This document shows positions 24,715-33,139 of a DNA stretch of 64,000 nt, piece by piece. How positions within the stretch are numbered: the first letter of the stretch is position 1; each line of letters begins with the position of its first letter. The notes beneath the pieces are model-generated. The model made no database searches and was not told where the DNA came from. It saw only the letters and a list, made by a program, of their open reading frames with translations. Where the stretch lies: positions 83,285-147,284 of the forward strand of contig NZ_VSFF01000019.1 in assembly GCF_008085905.1 (NCBI RefSeq). The letters are read 5' to 3'. The stretch comes from Actinomadura syzygii (GTDB taxonomy: Bacteria > Actinomycetota > Actinomycetes > Streptosporangiales > Streptosporangiaceae). Both the position numbers and the translations under genes were made by a program.

Positions 24715-25620
24715 ATGACCGCCATCGCGGCGCCGCCGGGGGTCCGGTCCCGCTACGCGACCGACATCGCCCTGGCCGCCTTCGCGCCCGCGAGCTGGGG
24801 CACCACCTACGTCGTCACGACGACGCTGCTCCCGGACGGCCGTCCGCTGCTCGCCGCGACGCTCCGCGCCCTGCCCGCCGGGCTCGTCCTGCTCGCCGCG
24901 ACCCGCCGCCTGCCGCGCGGCGACTGGTGGTGGAAGTCGGTCGTCCTCGGCATGCTGAACTTCGGGGCCTTCTTCCCGCTGATCTTCTTCGCCGCGTACC
25001 GGCTGCCCGGCGGGGTCGCCTCGACGATCGGCTCCGTCCAGCCCCTGGTCGTCGCGCTGCTGTCGATCGGCGTGCTGCGGGTGAGCCCCGCCCGCGCCGT
25101 GCTGTACTCCGCGATCGCCGGGACCGGCGGCGTCGCCCTGCTGACGCTCAGCGCGGACGCCCGGCTCGACCCGCTCGGCATCGGCGCCATGCTGACCGCG
25201 ACGTCCCTGATGGCCACCGCGATCGTGCTGGCCAAGAAGTGGGGCCGCCCCGAGTCGGCGGACGGACGTCCCGAGTCGCCGCTCGTCATGACCGGCTGGC
25301 AGCTCACCGTCGGCGGCCTCGTCCTCGCGCCGCTGACGCTCGCCTTCGAGGGCGTGCCGTCGTCGGTGACCGGGGAGAACGTCCTCGGCTTCGGCTACCT
25401 CGGGATCGTCGGCACCGCCGTCGCGTACGCGCTGTGGTTCCGCGGGATCGACCGGCTGCCGCCCACGTCCGTCTCCCTGCTCGGCCTCACCAACCCGATG
25501 GTCGCCACCGTCGCCGGGCTCGTCATCCTCGGGCAGACGCTCACGCCGCTCCAGATCGTCGGGTTCACCATCGCGCTCGGCGCCCTCGTCGCCGGGCAGA
25601 CCCTCAACCGCCGGACGTGA
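24715..25620 (+). CDS. EamA/DMT-family transporter
   Basis: 301-residue inner-membrane transporter with ten helices in two EamA repeats (residues 12-140 and 155-295); typical SWGTTYVVTTTLLP start and LGLTNPMVATVAGLVILGQTLTPLQIVGF end. Drug/metabolite exporters of this family move amino acids, sugars or toxic metabolites. ATG 24715 is preferred, with GAGGGG 9 nt upstream; GTG 24706 lies inside the palindrome. Its 3' end overlaps the convergent ECF gene by 17 bp. Expression is probably controlled through the palindrome. Confidence 0.88.
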   Translation: MTAIAAPPGVRSRYATDIALAAFAPASWGTTYVVTTTLLPDGRPLLAATLRALPAGLVLLAATRRLPRGDWWWKSVVLGMLNFGAFFPLIFFAAYRLPGGVASTIGSVQPLVVALLSIGVLRVSPARAVLYSAIAGTGGVALLTLSADARLDPLGIGAMLTATSLMATAIVLAKKWGRPESADGRPESPLVMTGWQLTVGGLVLAPLTLAFEGVPSSVTGENVLGFGYLGIVGTAVAYALWFRGIDRLPPTSVSLLGLTNPMVATVAGLVILGQTLTPLQIVGFTIALGALVAGQTLNRRT

Positions 25621-26782
25621 CGCCCCGCCGCCGCTCCCGCAGGAACGCCAGCTCGGCCTCGTTGTCCGTGCGCTCGATGGCCGCGTCGTAGGACGCGGCG
25701 GCCTCCGCGTCCCGGCCCAGCCTGCGCAGCAGATCCGCGCGGACGGCGTGGAACAGGTAGTAGGCGTTGAGGTCGAGCCCGTCCACGAGGGCGAGCGCGG
25801 GCTCGGGCCCCTCGACCTCGGCCACCGCGACGGCCCTGTTCAGCGCCGCGACCGGCGTCGGTGCGATGGCCATGAGCTGGTCATAGAGCTGGACGATCTG
25901 ATCCCACCGCGTATCCTCCGGCCGCGTGGCGTCGCTGTGCACGGCATTGATGGCCGCCTGGATCTGGTACGGCCCCGGCCGGTTCCGTCTCAGGCACTGC
26001 CGGACGAGTGCCTGCCCCTCGCGCACCAGGTCGTCGTCCCAGCGGCGGCGGTCCTGGTCGGGGAGGAGGACGAGCCGCCCGTCCCGCATCCTCGCGGGCT
26101 TGCGGGACTCGATCAGCAGCATCAGGGCCAGCAGGCCGAGGGCCTCGGGCTCGTCCGGCATGAGCTCCACCAGGACGCGGCCCAGCCTGATCGCCTCCGC
26201 GGCGAGGTCGTCGCGCCCGCCGTATCCCTGGTTGAACACCAGGTAGATGACGGCCAAGACCCCGGACAGGCGCTCCGGCAGGTCGGCATCGTCCGGCACC
26301 CGGTAGGGGATGCGCGCGTCCCGGATCTTGCCCTTCGCGCGCACCAGCCGCTGCGCCATCGTCGGCTCCGGCACCAGGAACGCCCGCGCGATCTCCGCCG
26401 TCGTCAGCCCGCCGAGCAGCCGCAGCGTCAGCGCCACCCGCGCCTGGAGCGCCAGCGCCGGATGGCAGCAGGTGAAGATCAGCCGCAGCCGGTCGTCCCG
26501 CACGGGGCCCTCCTCCACCGGTTCGGCCACGTTGACCAGCGCGGCCTGGGCGTGCTTGCCGTCCCGTGCGGCCTCCCGGCGCAGCCGGTCGATCGCCTTG
26601 TTCCGCGCCGTCGTGATGATCCATCCCGCGGGCGCCGGGGGCGGGCCGTCCACCGGCCACCGCCTGACCGCCTCCGCGAAGGCGTCCTGCACCGCCTCCT
26701 CGGCCACGTCGACGTCGCCGAACACCCGGACCAGCACGGCCACCGCGCGCCCGTGCTCCTCCCGGAAGACCCGGTCGATCAG
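25604..26782 (-). CDS. ECF42-type RNA polymerase sigma factor with TPR-like tail
   Basis: 392 residues. Sigma-2 region (VFREEHGRAVAVLVRVFGD, DAFAEAVRRWP, GWIITTARNKAIDRLRR) and sigma-4 region (LTLRLLGGLTTAEIARAFL, EPTMAQRLVRAKGKIRD) followed by a 200-residue helical SnoaL-free tail (ALNRAVAVAEVEGPEPALAL and others) typical of ECF42, which lacks an anti-sigma factor and is linked to DGPF/YCII proteins. The gene overlaps the YCII stop; no ATG/GTG/TTG is available near the conserved start, and CTG 26782 (CTGA overlap) is the best candidate. The exact 5' end is uncertain. Confidence 0.88.
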   Translation of the reverse strand: MIDRVFREEHGRAVAVLVRVFGDVDVAEEAVQDAFAEAVRRWPVDGPPPAPAGWIITTARNKAIDRLRREAARDGKHAQAALVNVAEPVEEGPVRDDRLRLIFTCCHPALALQARVALTLRLLGGLTTAEIARAFLVPEPTMAQRLVRAKGKIRDARIPYRVPDDADLPERLSGVLAVIYLVFNQGYGGRDDLAAEAIRLGRVLVELMPDEPEALGLLALMLLIESRKPARMRDGRLVLLPDQDRRRWDDDLVREGQALVRQCLRRNRPGPYQIQAAINAVHSDATRPEDTRWDQIVQLYDQLMAIAPTPVAALNRAVAVAEVEGPEPALALVDGLDLNAYYLFHAVRADLLRRLGRDAEAAASYDAAIERTDNEAELAFLRERRRGVTSGG

Positions 26783-27126
26783 GCTTCGCCCTGGAACGGC
26801 CGCACCTCCATCGGCAGCCCCGTCTTCTCGACGTATCTGGCCGCGATCTTCAGCGCCGCGTCCAGGTCGGGGGCCCGGATGATGGTGATCCCGCCGATGT
26901 GCTCCTTGCCCTCCGTCCAGGGCCCGTCGGTCGCGACCACCTCGTCGCCCCGCAACCGCACCACCGTGCTCGCGTCGGGATCGTGCAGGCCCCGCCCGAA
27001 CACCCACGCCTCCTGCGCCTCCAGGTCGCGCCGGATCACCGCGAGGTCCGCCATCACCTTGTCCAGCACCTCGGGCGGCGGACGCTCGCCCACGGGCTGG
27101 ATCATGTTGAGCGCGTACAGCTTCAT
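26779..27126 (-). CDS. YCII-related (DGPF-domain) protein
   Basis: 115-residue ferredoxin-like-fold protein. The DGPF-type motif appears as TDGPWTEGKEHIGG (residues 66-79), and the C-terminus ARYVEKTGLPMEVRPF is typical. Such proteins are encoded with ECF42 sigma factors and are thought to be part of their regulatory circuit or targets; no enzyme activity is proven. ATG 27126 overlaps the RibD-like stop (ATGA), and its own stop overlaps the sigma gene, giving a tightly coupled three-gene operon. Confidence 0.9.
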   Translation of the reverse strand: MKLYALNMIQPVGERPPPEVLDKVMADLAVIRRDLEAQEAWVFGRGLHDPDASTVVRLRGDEVVATDGPWTEGKEHIGGITIIRAPDLDAALKIAARYVEKTGLPMEVRPFQGEA

Positions 27127-27686
27127 GCTTCCTCCCTCTTCCGGTACGTCGCGATCACGACCCCCGTCGTCGTGACCACCGACCCGACGAGCCGCATGTC
27201 CACGGAGACCCCGTCGAACAGGCGCTGCCCCGTCCCGAGCACCCGCGGATGCGTCATCAGCAGCCACTCGTCGACGAGCCCCCGCCGCATCAGCTCCCGC
27301 ACCAGGGCACCGCTCCCGATCACCGTCAGGTCCTCCGCGATGCCCGGCACGTCGCCGACATCCTCGACGAGCACCGAGTTCTCCCAGGGCAGTTCCCGCA
27401 TCGTCGTCGTCACCACGTACTTCCGCGCCCGGTTCAGCACGTCCGTGTACGGGTTGTCCTTCTGGTGGGGCCAGTAGGCGTGGAGGCTCAGGTACGTCCG
27501 CCGCCCGAGCAGGATGCCCCCGTCCCGCCCCATGCCCTTCCCCATCTCCGAGCCCATGACCTCGTCGTTCCCCGGAACGGCCCACCCACCGTGCGCGAAC
27601 CCGCCCCGGACGTCCTCATCGGGCAGGGCGGGCGCCTGCATGACCCCGTCCAGCGACAGATGCTCCACCACGACGATCTTCCCCAC
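27123..27686 (-). CDS. RibD C-terminal / dihydrofolate-reductase-fold protein
   Basis: 187 residues. MGKIVVVEHLSLDGVMQAP at the start, GGILLGRRTYLSLHAYWP in the middle and VIGSGALVRELMRRGLVDEW are the hallmarks of the RibD_C (YyaP-like) reductase family, which bind NADPH or NADH; substrate unknown. First gene of the RibD-like/YCII/ECF42 operon, which suggests an oxidoreductase in an ECF-controlled stress response. AGGAGGAG precedes ATG 27686 at about 6 nt. Divergent from the tRNA gene. Confidence 0.85.
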   Translation of the reverse strand: MGKIVVVEHLSLDGVMQAPALPDEDVRGGFAHGGWAVPGNDEVMGSEMGKGMGRDGGILLGRRTYLSLHAYWPHQKDNPYTDVLNRARKYVVTTTMRELPWENSVLVEDVGDVPGIAEDLTVIGSGALVRELMRRGLVDEWLLMTHPRVLGTGQRLFDGVSVDMRLVGSVVTTTGVVIATYRKREEA

Positions 27687-27809
27687 GGCTCCTCCTCCAG
27701 ACGACGGCCTTCACCCCCTACACGAACGCCGTCCACCCAGATCGACACCACCCCGGAAAAACCGTCCCCCGACCCTCCACCAGTTCGACTACGATGCGTG
27801 GACGACCAG

Positions 27810-27882
27810 GCCGGCGTAGCTCAATCGGCAGAGCATCTGTCTTGTAAACAGAAGGTTAGGGGTTCAAGTCCCCTCGCCGGCT
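27810..27882 (+). tRNA. tRNA-Thr, anticodon TGT
   Basis: Acceptor stem GCCGGCG (27810-27816) pairs with CGCCGGC (27875-27881), discriminator T; D arm TAGCTCAATCGGCAGAGCA; anticodon stem TCTGT/ACAGA with loop CTTGTAA, anticodon TGT at 27843-27845 decoding ACA; T arm with GGTTCAAGTCC. CCA is not encoded. An accessory lower-GC stretch begins directly after it. Confidence 0.95.
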
Positions 27883-27945
27883 CCCACCTCAGCGTGCTCC
27901 AGCCGGGCTTCGGAACCGTTGATCGGTATTGATCGTCTCAGGGGC

Positions 27946-28431
27946 GTGAGCGTGTCCACGACGGTTTTGCCGCTGGCAGGGGTGGTCCTGGGTTCCGCCG
28001 GGACTCTGATCGGTCAGTACCTGGCGACGCGGGTGGACTCGCGACGAGCGCGGTTCGAGCAGGCCAGCGCGGAACGTTCCGAGCGCAAAGCAGCCCTGAT
28101 CGAGTTCCTGTCCGCCGCCCAACAGGTAGAACTGTGCCTGGACCGGCTCTCCATGGGAGAGCGACTTGACGACTCCGAGATGTGGCAACACCTGCACGCG
28201 CTCTGGCTTGCCAAGAAGGTCCCCGAACTCGTGTGTTCCCCTCCCGTCGCGCAGGCAGCGCACGACTACACGTCGGCGCTCCATGCACTGCTCCGGGGAC
28301 AGACCCCAGGAGAGGGCACACCGCCCAAGCGTGACCTCCGCTTCGCCTTCCTGGAGGCCGCCCGCCGAGAACTCGGGACGACAAACGAGCCGTTGAGGAG
28401 AGATCCCGCAGCGCGAGAACTCGGCGAGTAA
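27946..28431 (+). CDS. Small membrane-anchored protein of unknown function
   Basis: 161 residues. An N-terminal hydrophobic helix (VLPLAGVVLGSAGTLIGQYL) is followed by a basic, coiled-coil-like cytosolic region (ATRVDSRRARFEQASAERSER) and a mostly helical C-terminus. This topology matches small actinobacterial proteins found next to tRNA genes and on mobile islands, but no function is known. GTG 27946 follows CAGGGG; GTG 27952 and TTG 27919 are alternatives. Its GC content drops below that of the core genes. Confidence 0.55.
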   Translation: MSVSTTVLPLAGVVLGSAGTLIGQYLATRVDSRRARFEQASAERSERKAALIEFLSAAQQVELCLDRLSMGERLDDSEMWQHLHALWLAKKVPELVCSPPVAQAAHDYTSALHALLRGQTPGEGTPPKRDLRFAFLEAARRELGTTNEPLRRDPAARELGE

Positions 28432-28602
28432 CTACCTCGGTTGGCCTGGGACGCATCCGGCCAGCGGCTTTACCATTGGGTCCTCATCGCCCTACGAGGG
28501 TTCTCAACGTGATCGGAGCGGTGTCCGTCAGACGTGCGGCGGTCCTCATCGGGTCTGCGAGGGGTGCGGCGAGAGGTGTCGGGTTCGGTCTAGATCAACT
28601 GG

Positions 28603-28638
28603 TTGTCAAGTGGGGTGGTCATTGATGTAATGATCGCG
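28603..28638 (+). promoter_or_regulatory. Promoter of the HAF-repeat gene
   Basis: TTGTCA (28603-28608), 17-bp spacer, TGTAAT (28626-28631); the start point predicted 7 nt later coincides with the GTG start codon, so the mRNA is probably leaderless. Confidence 0.6.
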
Positions 28639-29732
28639 TGAAAAGACCTTGGAAGTCGGGAATTGGGTTACTCGCGGGGCTTTCGTCTGTGGCGTTAGCG
28701 CTGGTTGGGATGCCAGTGAGTGCGGGCGCGGCCAGCTTGTCCGGGTGGAGTGTCGTCAGCCTCGGGGTGTTGCCGGGGGGAACGACCAGTCGGGCCACCG
28801 CTGTGAACGATCAAGGTGTTGTCGCTGGTTACGGTGACGTGGCCAATGGACTGTCCCATGCCATCCGGTGGAACAGGGACGGGCGCATCGTTGACCTCGG
28901 TACGCTTCCCGGCGGCACTTACAGTTACGCCTACGGAATCAATGACCGTGGTGACATCGTCGGCTACGCGAACACTGCCGGTGGCGACAATCGGGCTGTG
29001 CGTTGGGCGGCGGATGGAAGTATCACCGATCTCGGTGGCCTCCCGGGCCACGCCAGTAGCTACGCTTACGGAATCAACGACAAGAGGGACGTGGTCGGCA
29101 GCGTGCCGATTCGGTCCAAGATTTACCATGCGGCGAAATGGCAGACTGGCGGCACTGTTTCCGACATTGGGACGGACTCCCCGCTGCCGGCGACCTCCGC
29201 CGTCGCGATCAACAATCACGGTGTCGTGGCTGGCTATACCTACGAGGTGTCGCCAGGACATTACGTTGAGGCCGTTACCTGGGCTGCGGCAGGAACCACG
29301 GCGGTTGTGCTTCCGGCGCTGGGCGGTGCTGATCTGCGCAGTAGCGCCAACGGCATCAATGACCGGGGTGAGATCGTCGGCTATTCGCAGTCTGGGTCCG
29401 GTGCTCCCACCAACTATCCCTTCCACGCGACTCTGTGGAGGCCCGGTGCCTCGGCGCCCACCGATCTCGGGACGCTGCCCGGCGGCGACAGCAGTGTTGC
29501 GAATGGCGTCAACGCTGCTGGTGTTGTCGTCGGCGCTTCGGCGACCAGCACTCCCGATGAGGGCGACGCGGTTCTGTGGCGGCAGGGGAAGAACGGGTGG
29601 CGTGTTGTGCCGCTGCCGCAGTTGGGCGGTGGCAACTCCAGCGAGGCGACGGCGGTCAGTGATGGCGGCGACGTGGTCGGTGAGGCGTCCACCGCGGCCG
29701 GTCAGAGTGTCGCGGTTCGCTGGAAGAAGTGA
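28638..29732 (+). CDS. Secreted HAF-repeat protein
   Basis: 364 residues with a Sec signal peptide (GLLAGLSSVALALVGMPVSAGA, cut shown in part, cleavage after about residue 32). The mature part consists of about seven repeats of 40-50 residues with the signature A-x-A-I/V-N-D-x-G-x-V-V-G-Y and DLGTLPGG, i.e. the extracellular HAF family (predicted beta-propeller-like). Examples: AYGINDRGDIVGYANTAGG, ANGINDRGEIVGYSQSGSG. Function unknown; environmental bacteria often encode several. GC about 62-64%, lower than core genes here. Confidence 0.85.
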   Translation: MKRPWKSGIGLLAGLSSVALALVGMPVSAGAASLSGWSVVSLGVLPGGTTSRATAVNDQGVVAGYGDVANGLSHAIRWNRDGRIVDLGTLPGGTYSYAYGINDRGDIVGYANTAGGDNRAVRWAADGSITDLGGLPGHASSYAYGINDKRDVVGSVPIRSKIYHAAKWQTGGTVSDIGTDSPLPATSAVAINNHGVVAGYTYEVSPGHYVEAVTWAAAGTTAVVLPALGGADLRSSANGINDRGEIVGYSQSGSGAPTNYPFHATLWRPGASAPTDLGTLPGGDSSVANGVNAAGVVVGASATSTPDEGDAVLWRQGKNGWRVVPLPQLGGGNSSEATAVSDGGDVVGEASTAAGQSVAVRWKK

Positions 29733-29775
29733 TTCGGCGGCCTGAGTCGAGTCGTTAGGTCAGTACCGTGGGTGT

Positions 29776-30441
29776 GTGCGGATTGTCGCGGTTGCGGATA
29801 CTCACACCTATCATCGCGAGCTCGTCGTGCCTGACGGAGACGTCTTCGTCCACGCGGGTGATCTTTGTCGGCGCGGTAAAGAGCTGAGGGAGCTTGAGGA
29901 GGCCGCTGACTGGATTCACGGGCTTCCGCATCCGACGAAGGTGGTCGTCGCGGGCAACCACGACTGGGTGTTCCTGGACGAGCCCGTGCGTGCTCGGGCC
30001 GTTCTTGCCGATCGTGGCATCCGCTACCTGGAGGACAGCGGGACGGAGATCGACGGTCTCGCGTTCTGGGGCAGTCCGTGGCAGCCGGAGTTCAACGGAT
30101 GGGCGTTCAACCTTCCGCGAGGGCCTGCCCTCGCGGAGAAATGGGCGCTCATTCCGGAGCATGTTGATGTGTTGATTACGCACGGGCCTCCGCAGGGTAT
30201 CGGTGACGCGAACGCCTATCCCGGGCGTCATGGTTGTGAGGATCTGCTGGAACGGGTGCGGCAGGTCCGTCCGAGGCTGCACTTGTTCGGTCACATTCAC
30301 CAGGACGGCGGGCTCTGGCGCCATGGGCAGACGACCTTCGCCAATGTCACCACATGGGAATGCGAGCGCGGCCCGACCGTCGTCCGGCTGGACGCCTCGG
30401 GTGCCGTAGGCGAGATCGTCCCGCCCGCACGCGGTCAGTAG
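29776..30441 (+). CDS. Calcineurin-like metallophosphoesterase
   Basis: 221 residues. The metal-binding signatures are complete: VAVADTHTYH (D-x-H), VHAGDLCRRG (GD), VVAGNHDWV (GNHD), LITHGPP (H) and LFGHIHQDGG (GHxH). Members hydrolyse phosphodiesters or phosphomonoesters with two metal ions; substrate unknown. No signal peptide, so cytosolic. GTG start at 29776. Stands alone between the HAF gene (43 bp upstream) and a convergent gene. Confidence 0.9.
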   Translation: MRIVAVADTHTYHRELVVPDGDVFVHAGDLCRRGKELRELEEAADWIHGLPHPTKVVVAGNHDWVFLDEPVRARAVLADRGIRYLEDSGTEIDGLAFWGSPWQPEFNGWAFNLPRGPALAEKWALIPEHVDVLITHGPPQGIGDANAYPGRHGCEDLLERVRQVRPRLHLFGHIHQDGGLWRHGQTTFANVTTWECERGPTVVRLDASGAVGEIVPPARGQ

Positions 30442-30488
30442 CGTGCGGGCTGTTCAGCCTCGGAAGCGGATGCTGCTTGCCGGTGGGG

Positions 30489-31772
30489 TTAGGGGGTTCG
30501 CTCTATTAGGAGGTCGGTTTGCCAGCGGGAGTTGTTCGGGAGTTGGGCCGTCAGGGTGACGGAGGAGAAGTCGTCTACCGGGGACGTGGTGCCCTGGAGC
30601 GAGACTGAGGACTGGCCCGCTGGGATTGTCACGTGGGTTGGGAGGCGGGCGACGTTCGGGTCGCTGCTTTCGAGCTGGATCGTCATCGGGCTGCTCGTGG
30701 CCGCGCCGAGTTGGATGGTGGCGTCGAAGGGTTGGCCGCCGGTGATCAGCCAGGGTTCGATCTCGAATCCGGTGAGGCCGGGGTAGGCGGTCATGGTGTG
30801 GCTGCGGGTTCCCACGCCCTCTATGTTCGCCGTCAGGGTCAGGGGGCCGTCGATGTCGGGGGGCAGCGCCACCTCGACTTGATACGTTCCGCTGGTTCCT
30901 TCGAGGAATTCCATTGGGCCGGGCGGGTACTTCAGTTTCGGGTTGTTGGAGCTGAAGGTGACCTTGATGCCGCCGTGCGGGACGGGTTTCGGCAGGTTCA
31001 GCGCCATGTTGTAGTAGAAGCCGCCGTAGGCCTCGGCTGGTCCGGTGAACGTCCAGTCGCCGGGGTCGTAGTTCCAGGCCAGGAGTTTGAGGACGTTGCC
31101 GATGCGCTGCCCTGGGAGCTTGGCCGTAATGGTGGCCTTCGCGTCCACGGGAATGCGTGTGCTCTTCAGGAGCGGCGGCGGGACGCCTATTCCCAGGGCG
31201 CCGCGCGGAATGGTCACGGTCGGCGGGACCTTCACGGCCGGGTTGTCGCTCTCCAACGCGATGGTCGCCCCGCCCTCGGGGGCGGGACCGTTCAGGCCGA
31301 CGGTGATCGACGGGCGGTCACCGCTGACGATCGTCGAATGGCCGCCGAAGTCGACGAAGCGCAGTCCGGGGCGGAGCGCCAGCCGCTGGCTGAGCGTTCG
31401 GCTGCGCAGCTTGGCCGTGAGCGGGACGCCGAAGTCGCCGTAGACGTAGTCCGGCTGAAACGTGCGGATGGGAAAGGTCGCCTCCGTCGCTCCGGAAGGG
31501 ACCACCACCTTTGCCGGAACGCTCACCCACGTCGAATCCGCCGACGTCAGCGCGACGGTGAGCGCGACCGATGACTTGCAGTTGAGCTTCACTAAGCCTT
31601 GGGCCCTGCCGCCCGAGGGGACCTTTTCGGTGGGCAGGACGAGAGCGTCGAGCCGCGAGCCGCAGGACGCCGGAGACGTTTCGGCGGCGGCCGGAGCGGT
31701 GAGACCAGAGACCAGGAGGACGGCCCCGGCGAGGCCGCCCAGGGTCGTCTTCCAACTGGCTGAGCGAATCAT
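30489..31772 (-). CDS. Secreted protein with repeated Ig-like domains
   Basis: 427 residues. Signal peptide LGGLAGAVLLVSGLTAPAAA, then four to five beta-sandwich repeats with the pattern V-x-L-x-S-x-[DN]-P-x-V/A ... VTIPxG (TIALESDNPAVKVPPTVTIP; TIQLESSDPNVARLPTHVTIP; TVALTSADSTWVSVP). Such repeats are structural or adhesive surface modules. No cell-wall anchor or transmembrane tail; likely free or non-covalently attached. Function unknown. Convergent with the phosphoesterase gene. Confidence 0.7.
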   Translation of the reverse strand: MIRSASWKTTLGGLAGAVLLVSGLTAPAAAETSPASCGSRLDALVLPTEKVPSGGRAQGLVKLNCKSSVALTVALTSADSTWVSVPAKVVVPSGATEATFPIRTFQPDYVYGDFGVPLTAKLRSRTLSQRLALRPGLRFVDFGGHSTIVSGDRPSITVGLNGPAPEGGATIALESDNPAVKVPPTVTIPRGALGIGVPPPLLKSTRIPVDAKATITAKLPGQRIGNVLKLLAWNYDPGDWTFTGPAEAYGGFYYNMALNLPKPVPHGGIKVTFSSNNPKLKYPPGPMEFLEGTSGTYQVEVALPPDIDGPLTLTANIEGVGTRSHTMTAYPGLTGFEIEPWLITGGQPFDATIQLGAATSSPMTIQLESSDPNVARLPTHVTIPAGQSSVSLQGTTSPVDDFSSVTLTAQLPNNSRWQTDLLIERTP

Positions 31773-31960
31773 GGCCCACGCCTTTCCGAACAGCGAACAG
31801 ACGGCTGCTCGGCAGGATCGTAGCCGGGTGGACCGGTGTCCATGTCACATCTTGATCAAGATCCAGGGCAGCGGTGACAACGACTCCCGTTGGGCCTGTC
31901 CGAACGGCGGCAAGCGTGCTGAGAATGTCCCGCGAAGATCTTGTGAAGGGACGTGCGCTG

Positions 31961-33139
31961 ATGAGTCTGCGGGACGAGGTCGAGGCCGTTATCCGGGCCT
32001 GGGACGCCTACGAGGTCGAACACGGCGAGGCGCCGGTCATCGATTTCGACTGCGATCCGGGCGGGACCGCCGCGCCCGCCGATCGGCTGACCGTTCTTCG
32101 GCGGCTCACCGGGCTTCGTCCCAAGGCGAGTGGCGTGCTCGCAGCGCGTATCGACGCCGATCTCGCCTATCTCGGGGCGCTGCTCGGGGAACGGCGTCCG
32201 CTCGATGAGTACATTCGTGAAACCCAGGGGTGCGGCGCGGGCGGCTGGCCAGAGGAGTATGTGGCTGAGCGGGCCGAACAGATGCGGAGTGCGCTGGGCG
32301 AACTCGGTATCCGGTGGGGCGCGGCTGCCAATGCGGAACTGCGCGAAGCGGAAGGACTACTCGACGTCAGCGACGCTCCCGACGCGATTCGGGAGGCCGT
32401 CAGCGAATTGGAGCCCGTCGTCCGGGAGGCGACCGGCAGCACGGCGCCGTACCGGTTGACGATCGAGACCGCGGAAGTGGACGCCTATTGGGCGTTCTGG
32501 CTCGACGGCGCCGGGCAGGACGTGCGTCTCCAGCTCAACCTCCGCAATGTCGAGTTCACGCAGGCGGGCGCCCGGCAGTTCGCCCTGCACGAGGTGCTCG
32601 GGCACGGTCTGCAATGCGCCGGATACACGGCCGTGGCCGCCGCCGAGGAGGTTCCTTGGGTGCGGCTGCTCAGCATTCACGCGCCGCACCAGGTCATGCA
32701 GGAAGGGCTCGCGCAAGCGTGGCCGCTGTTCCTGCTCCCCGAGGACAAGGTGCTCATCGCGCGACTCCGGGTCGCCCATTACTGCCAGCTCGTCCTCGCC
32801 CAGGTGCATGTATCGATCAATCACGGTGCGTCCGCGGTGGAATGCGCCGACTATCTGAAGGCCGCCGTCCCGTGGTGGACCGAGGAGACCATCGCCCGTT
32901 ACCTCGCAGACCGGGGCCTCAACCAGCAGCACCGCACTTACATGTGGGCCTATCCGGCGGGCTTCGACTGGTTCATGGCGCTCGCCGAGGCCGACGACGC
33001 CGAGCTTTCCCGGAGGGTGCTCCGCGCGACCTATCAGGCTCCGCTCACGCCGTCCGATCTGGCGGAACTCTGGCCGTCCGGTCCGCCCGTCGGCGGTCCG
33101 GGCGGGCCCGTCCGGCTGCCGAAGGCTCCCGTCCTTTAG
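31961..33139 (+). CDS. Putative metallopeptidase with HExxxH motif
   Basis: 392 residues, family not recognised with certainty. The zinc-like motif is HEVLGHGLQ (His-Glu-three residues-His; codons near base 32588), followed about 45 residues later by MQEGLAQAW, a candidate third ligand Glu. HExxxH spacing is known from dipeptidyl peptidase III (HELLGH) and from DUF1704/tyrosine-carboxypeptidase-like enzymes. Helical N-terminal domain (AELGIRWGAAANAELREAEG region). ATG 31961 has AAGGGA at 8-9 nt; upstream ATGs at 31925 and 31874 are less supported. No signal peptide. Overlaps the hemoglobin gene end by four bases (convergent). Confidence 0.6.
   Translation: MSLRDEVEAVIRAWDAYEVEHGEAPVIDFDCDPGGTAAPADRLTVLRRLTGLRPKASGVLAARIDADLAYLGALLGERRPLDEYIRETQGCGAGGWPEEYVAERAEQMRSALGELGIRWGAAANAELREAEGLLDVSDAPDAIREAVSELEPVVREATGSTAPYRLTIETAEVDAYWAFWLDGAGQDVRLQLNLRNVEFTQAGARQFALHEVLGHGLQCAGYTAVAAAEEVPWVRLLSIHAPHQVMQEGLAQAWPLFLLPEDKVLIARLRVAHYCQLVLAQVHVSINHGASAVECADYLKAAVPWWTEETIARYLADRGLNQQHRTYMWAYPAGFDWFMALAEADDAELSRRVLRATYQAPLTPSDLAELWPSGPPVGGPGGPVRLPKAPVL

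Noticed and set aside
27810..28640. tRNA-Thr as an attB site with an integrated element
   Set aside because: No integrase, excisionase or second copy of the tRNA 3' end was seen; kept only as a weak compositional observation.
30633..31574. 313-codon plus-strand frame opposite the Ig-like protein
   Set aside because: The minus-strand protein has a signal peptide and clear repeats; the plus frame has none and is Arg/Gly/Asp-rich.
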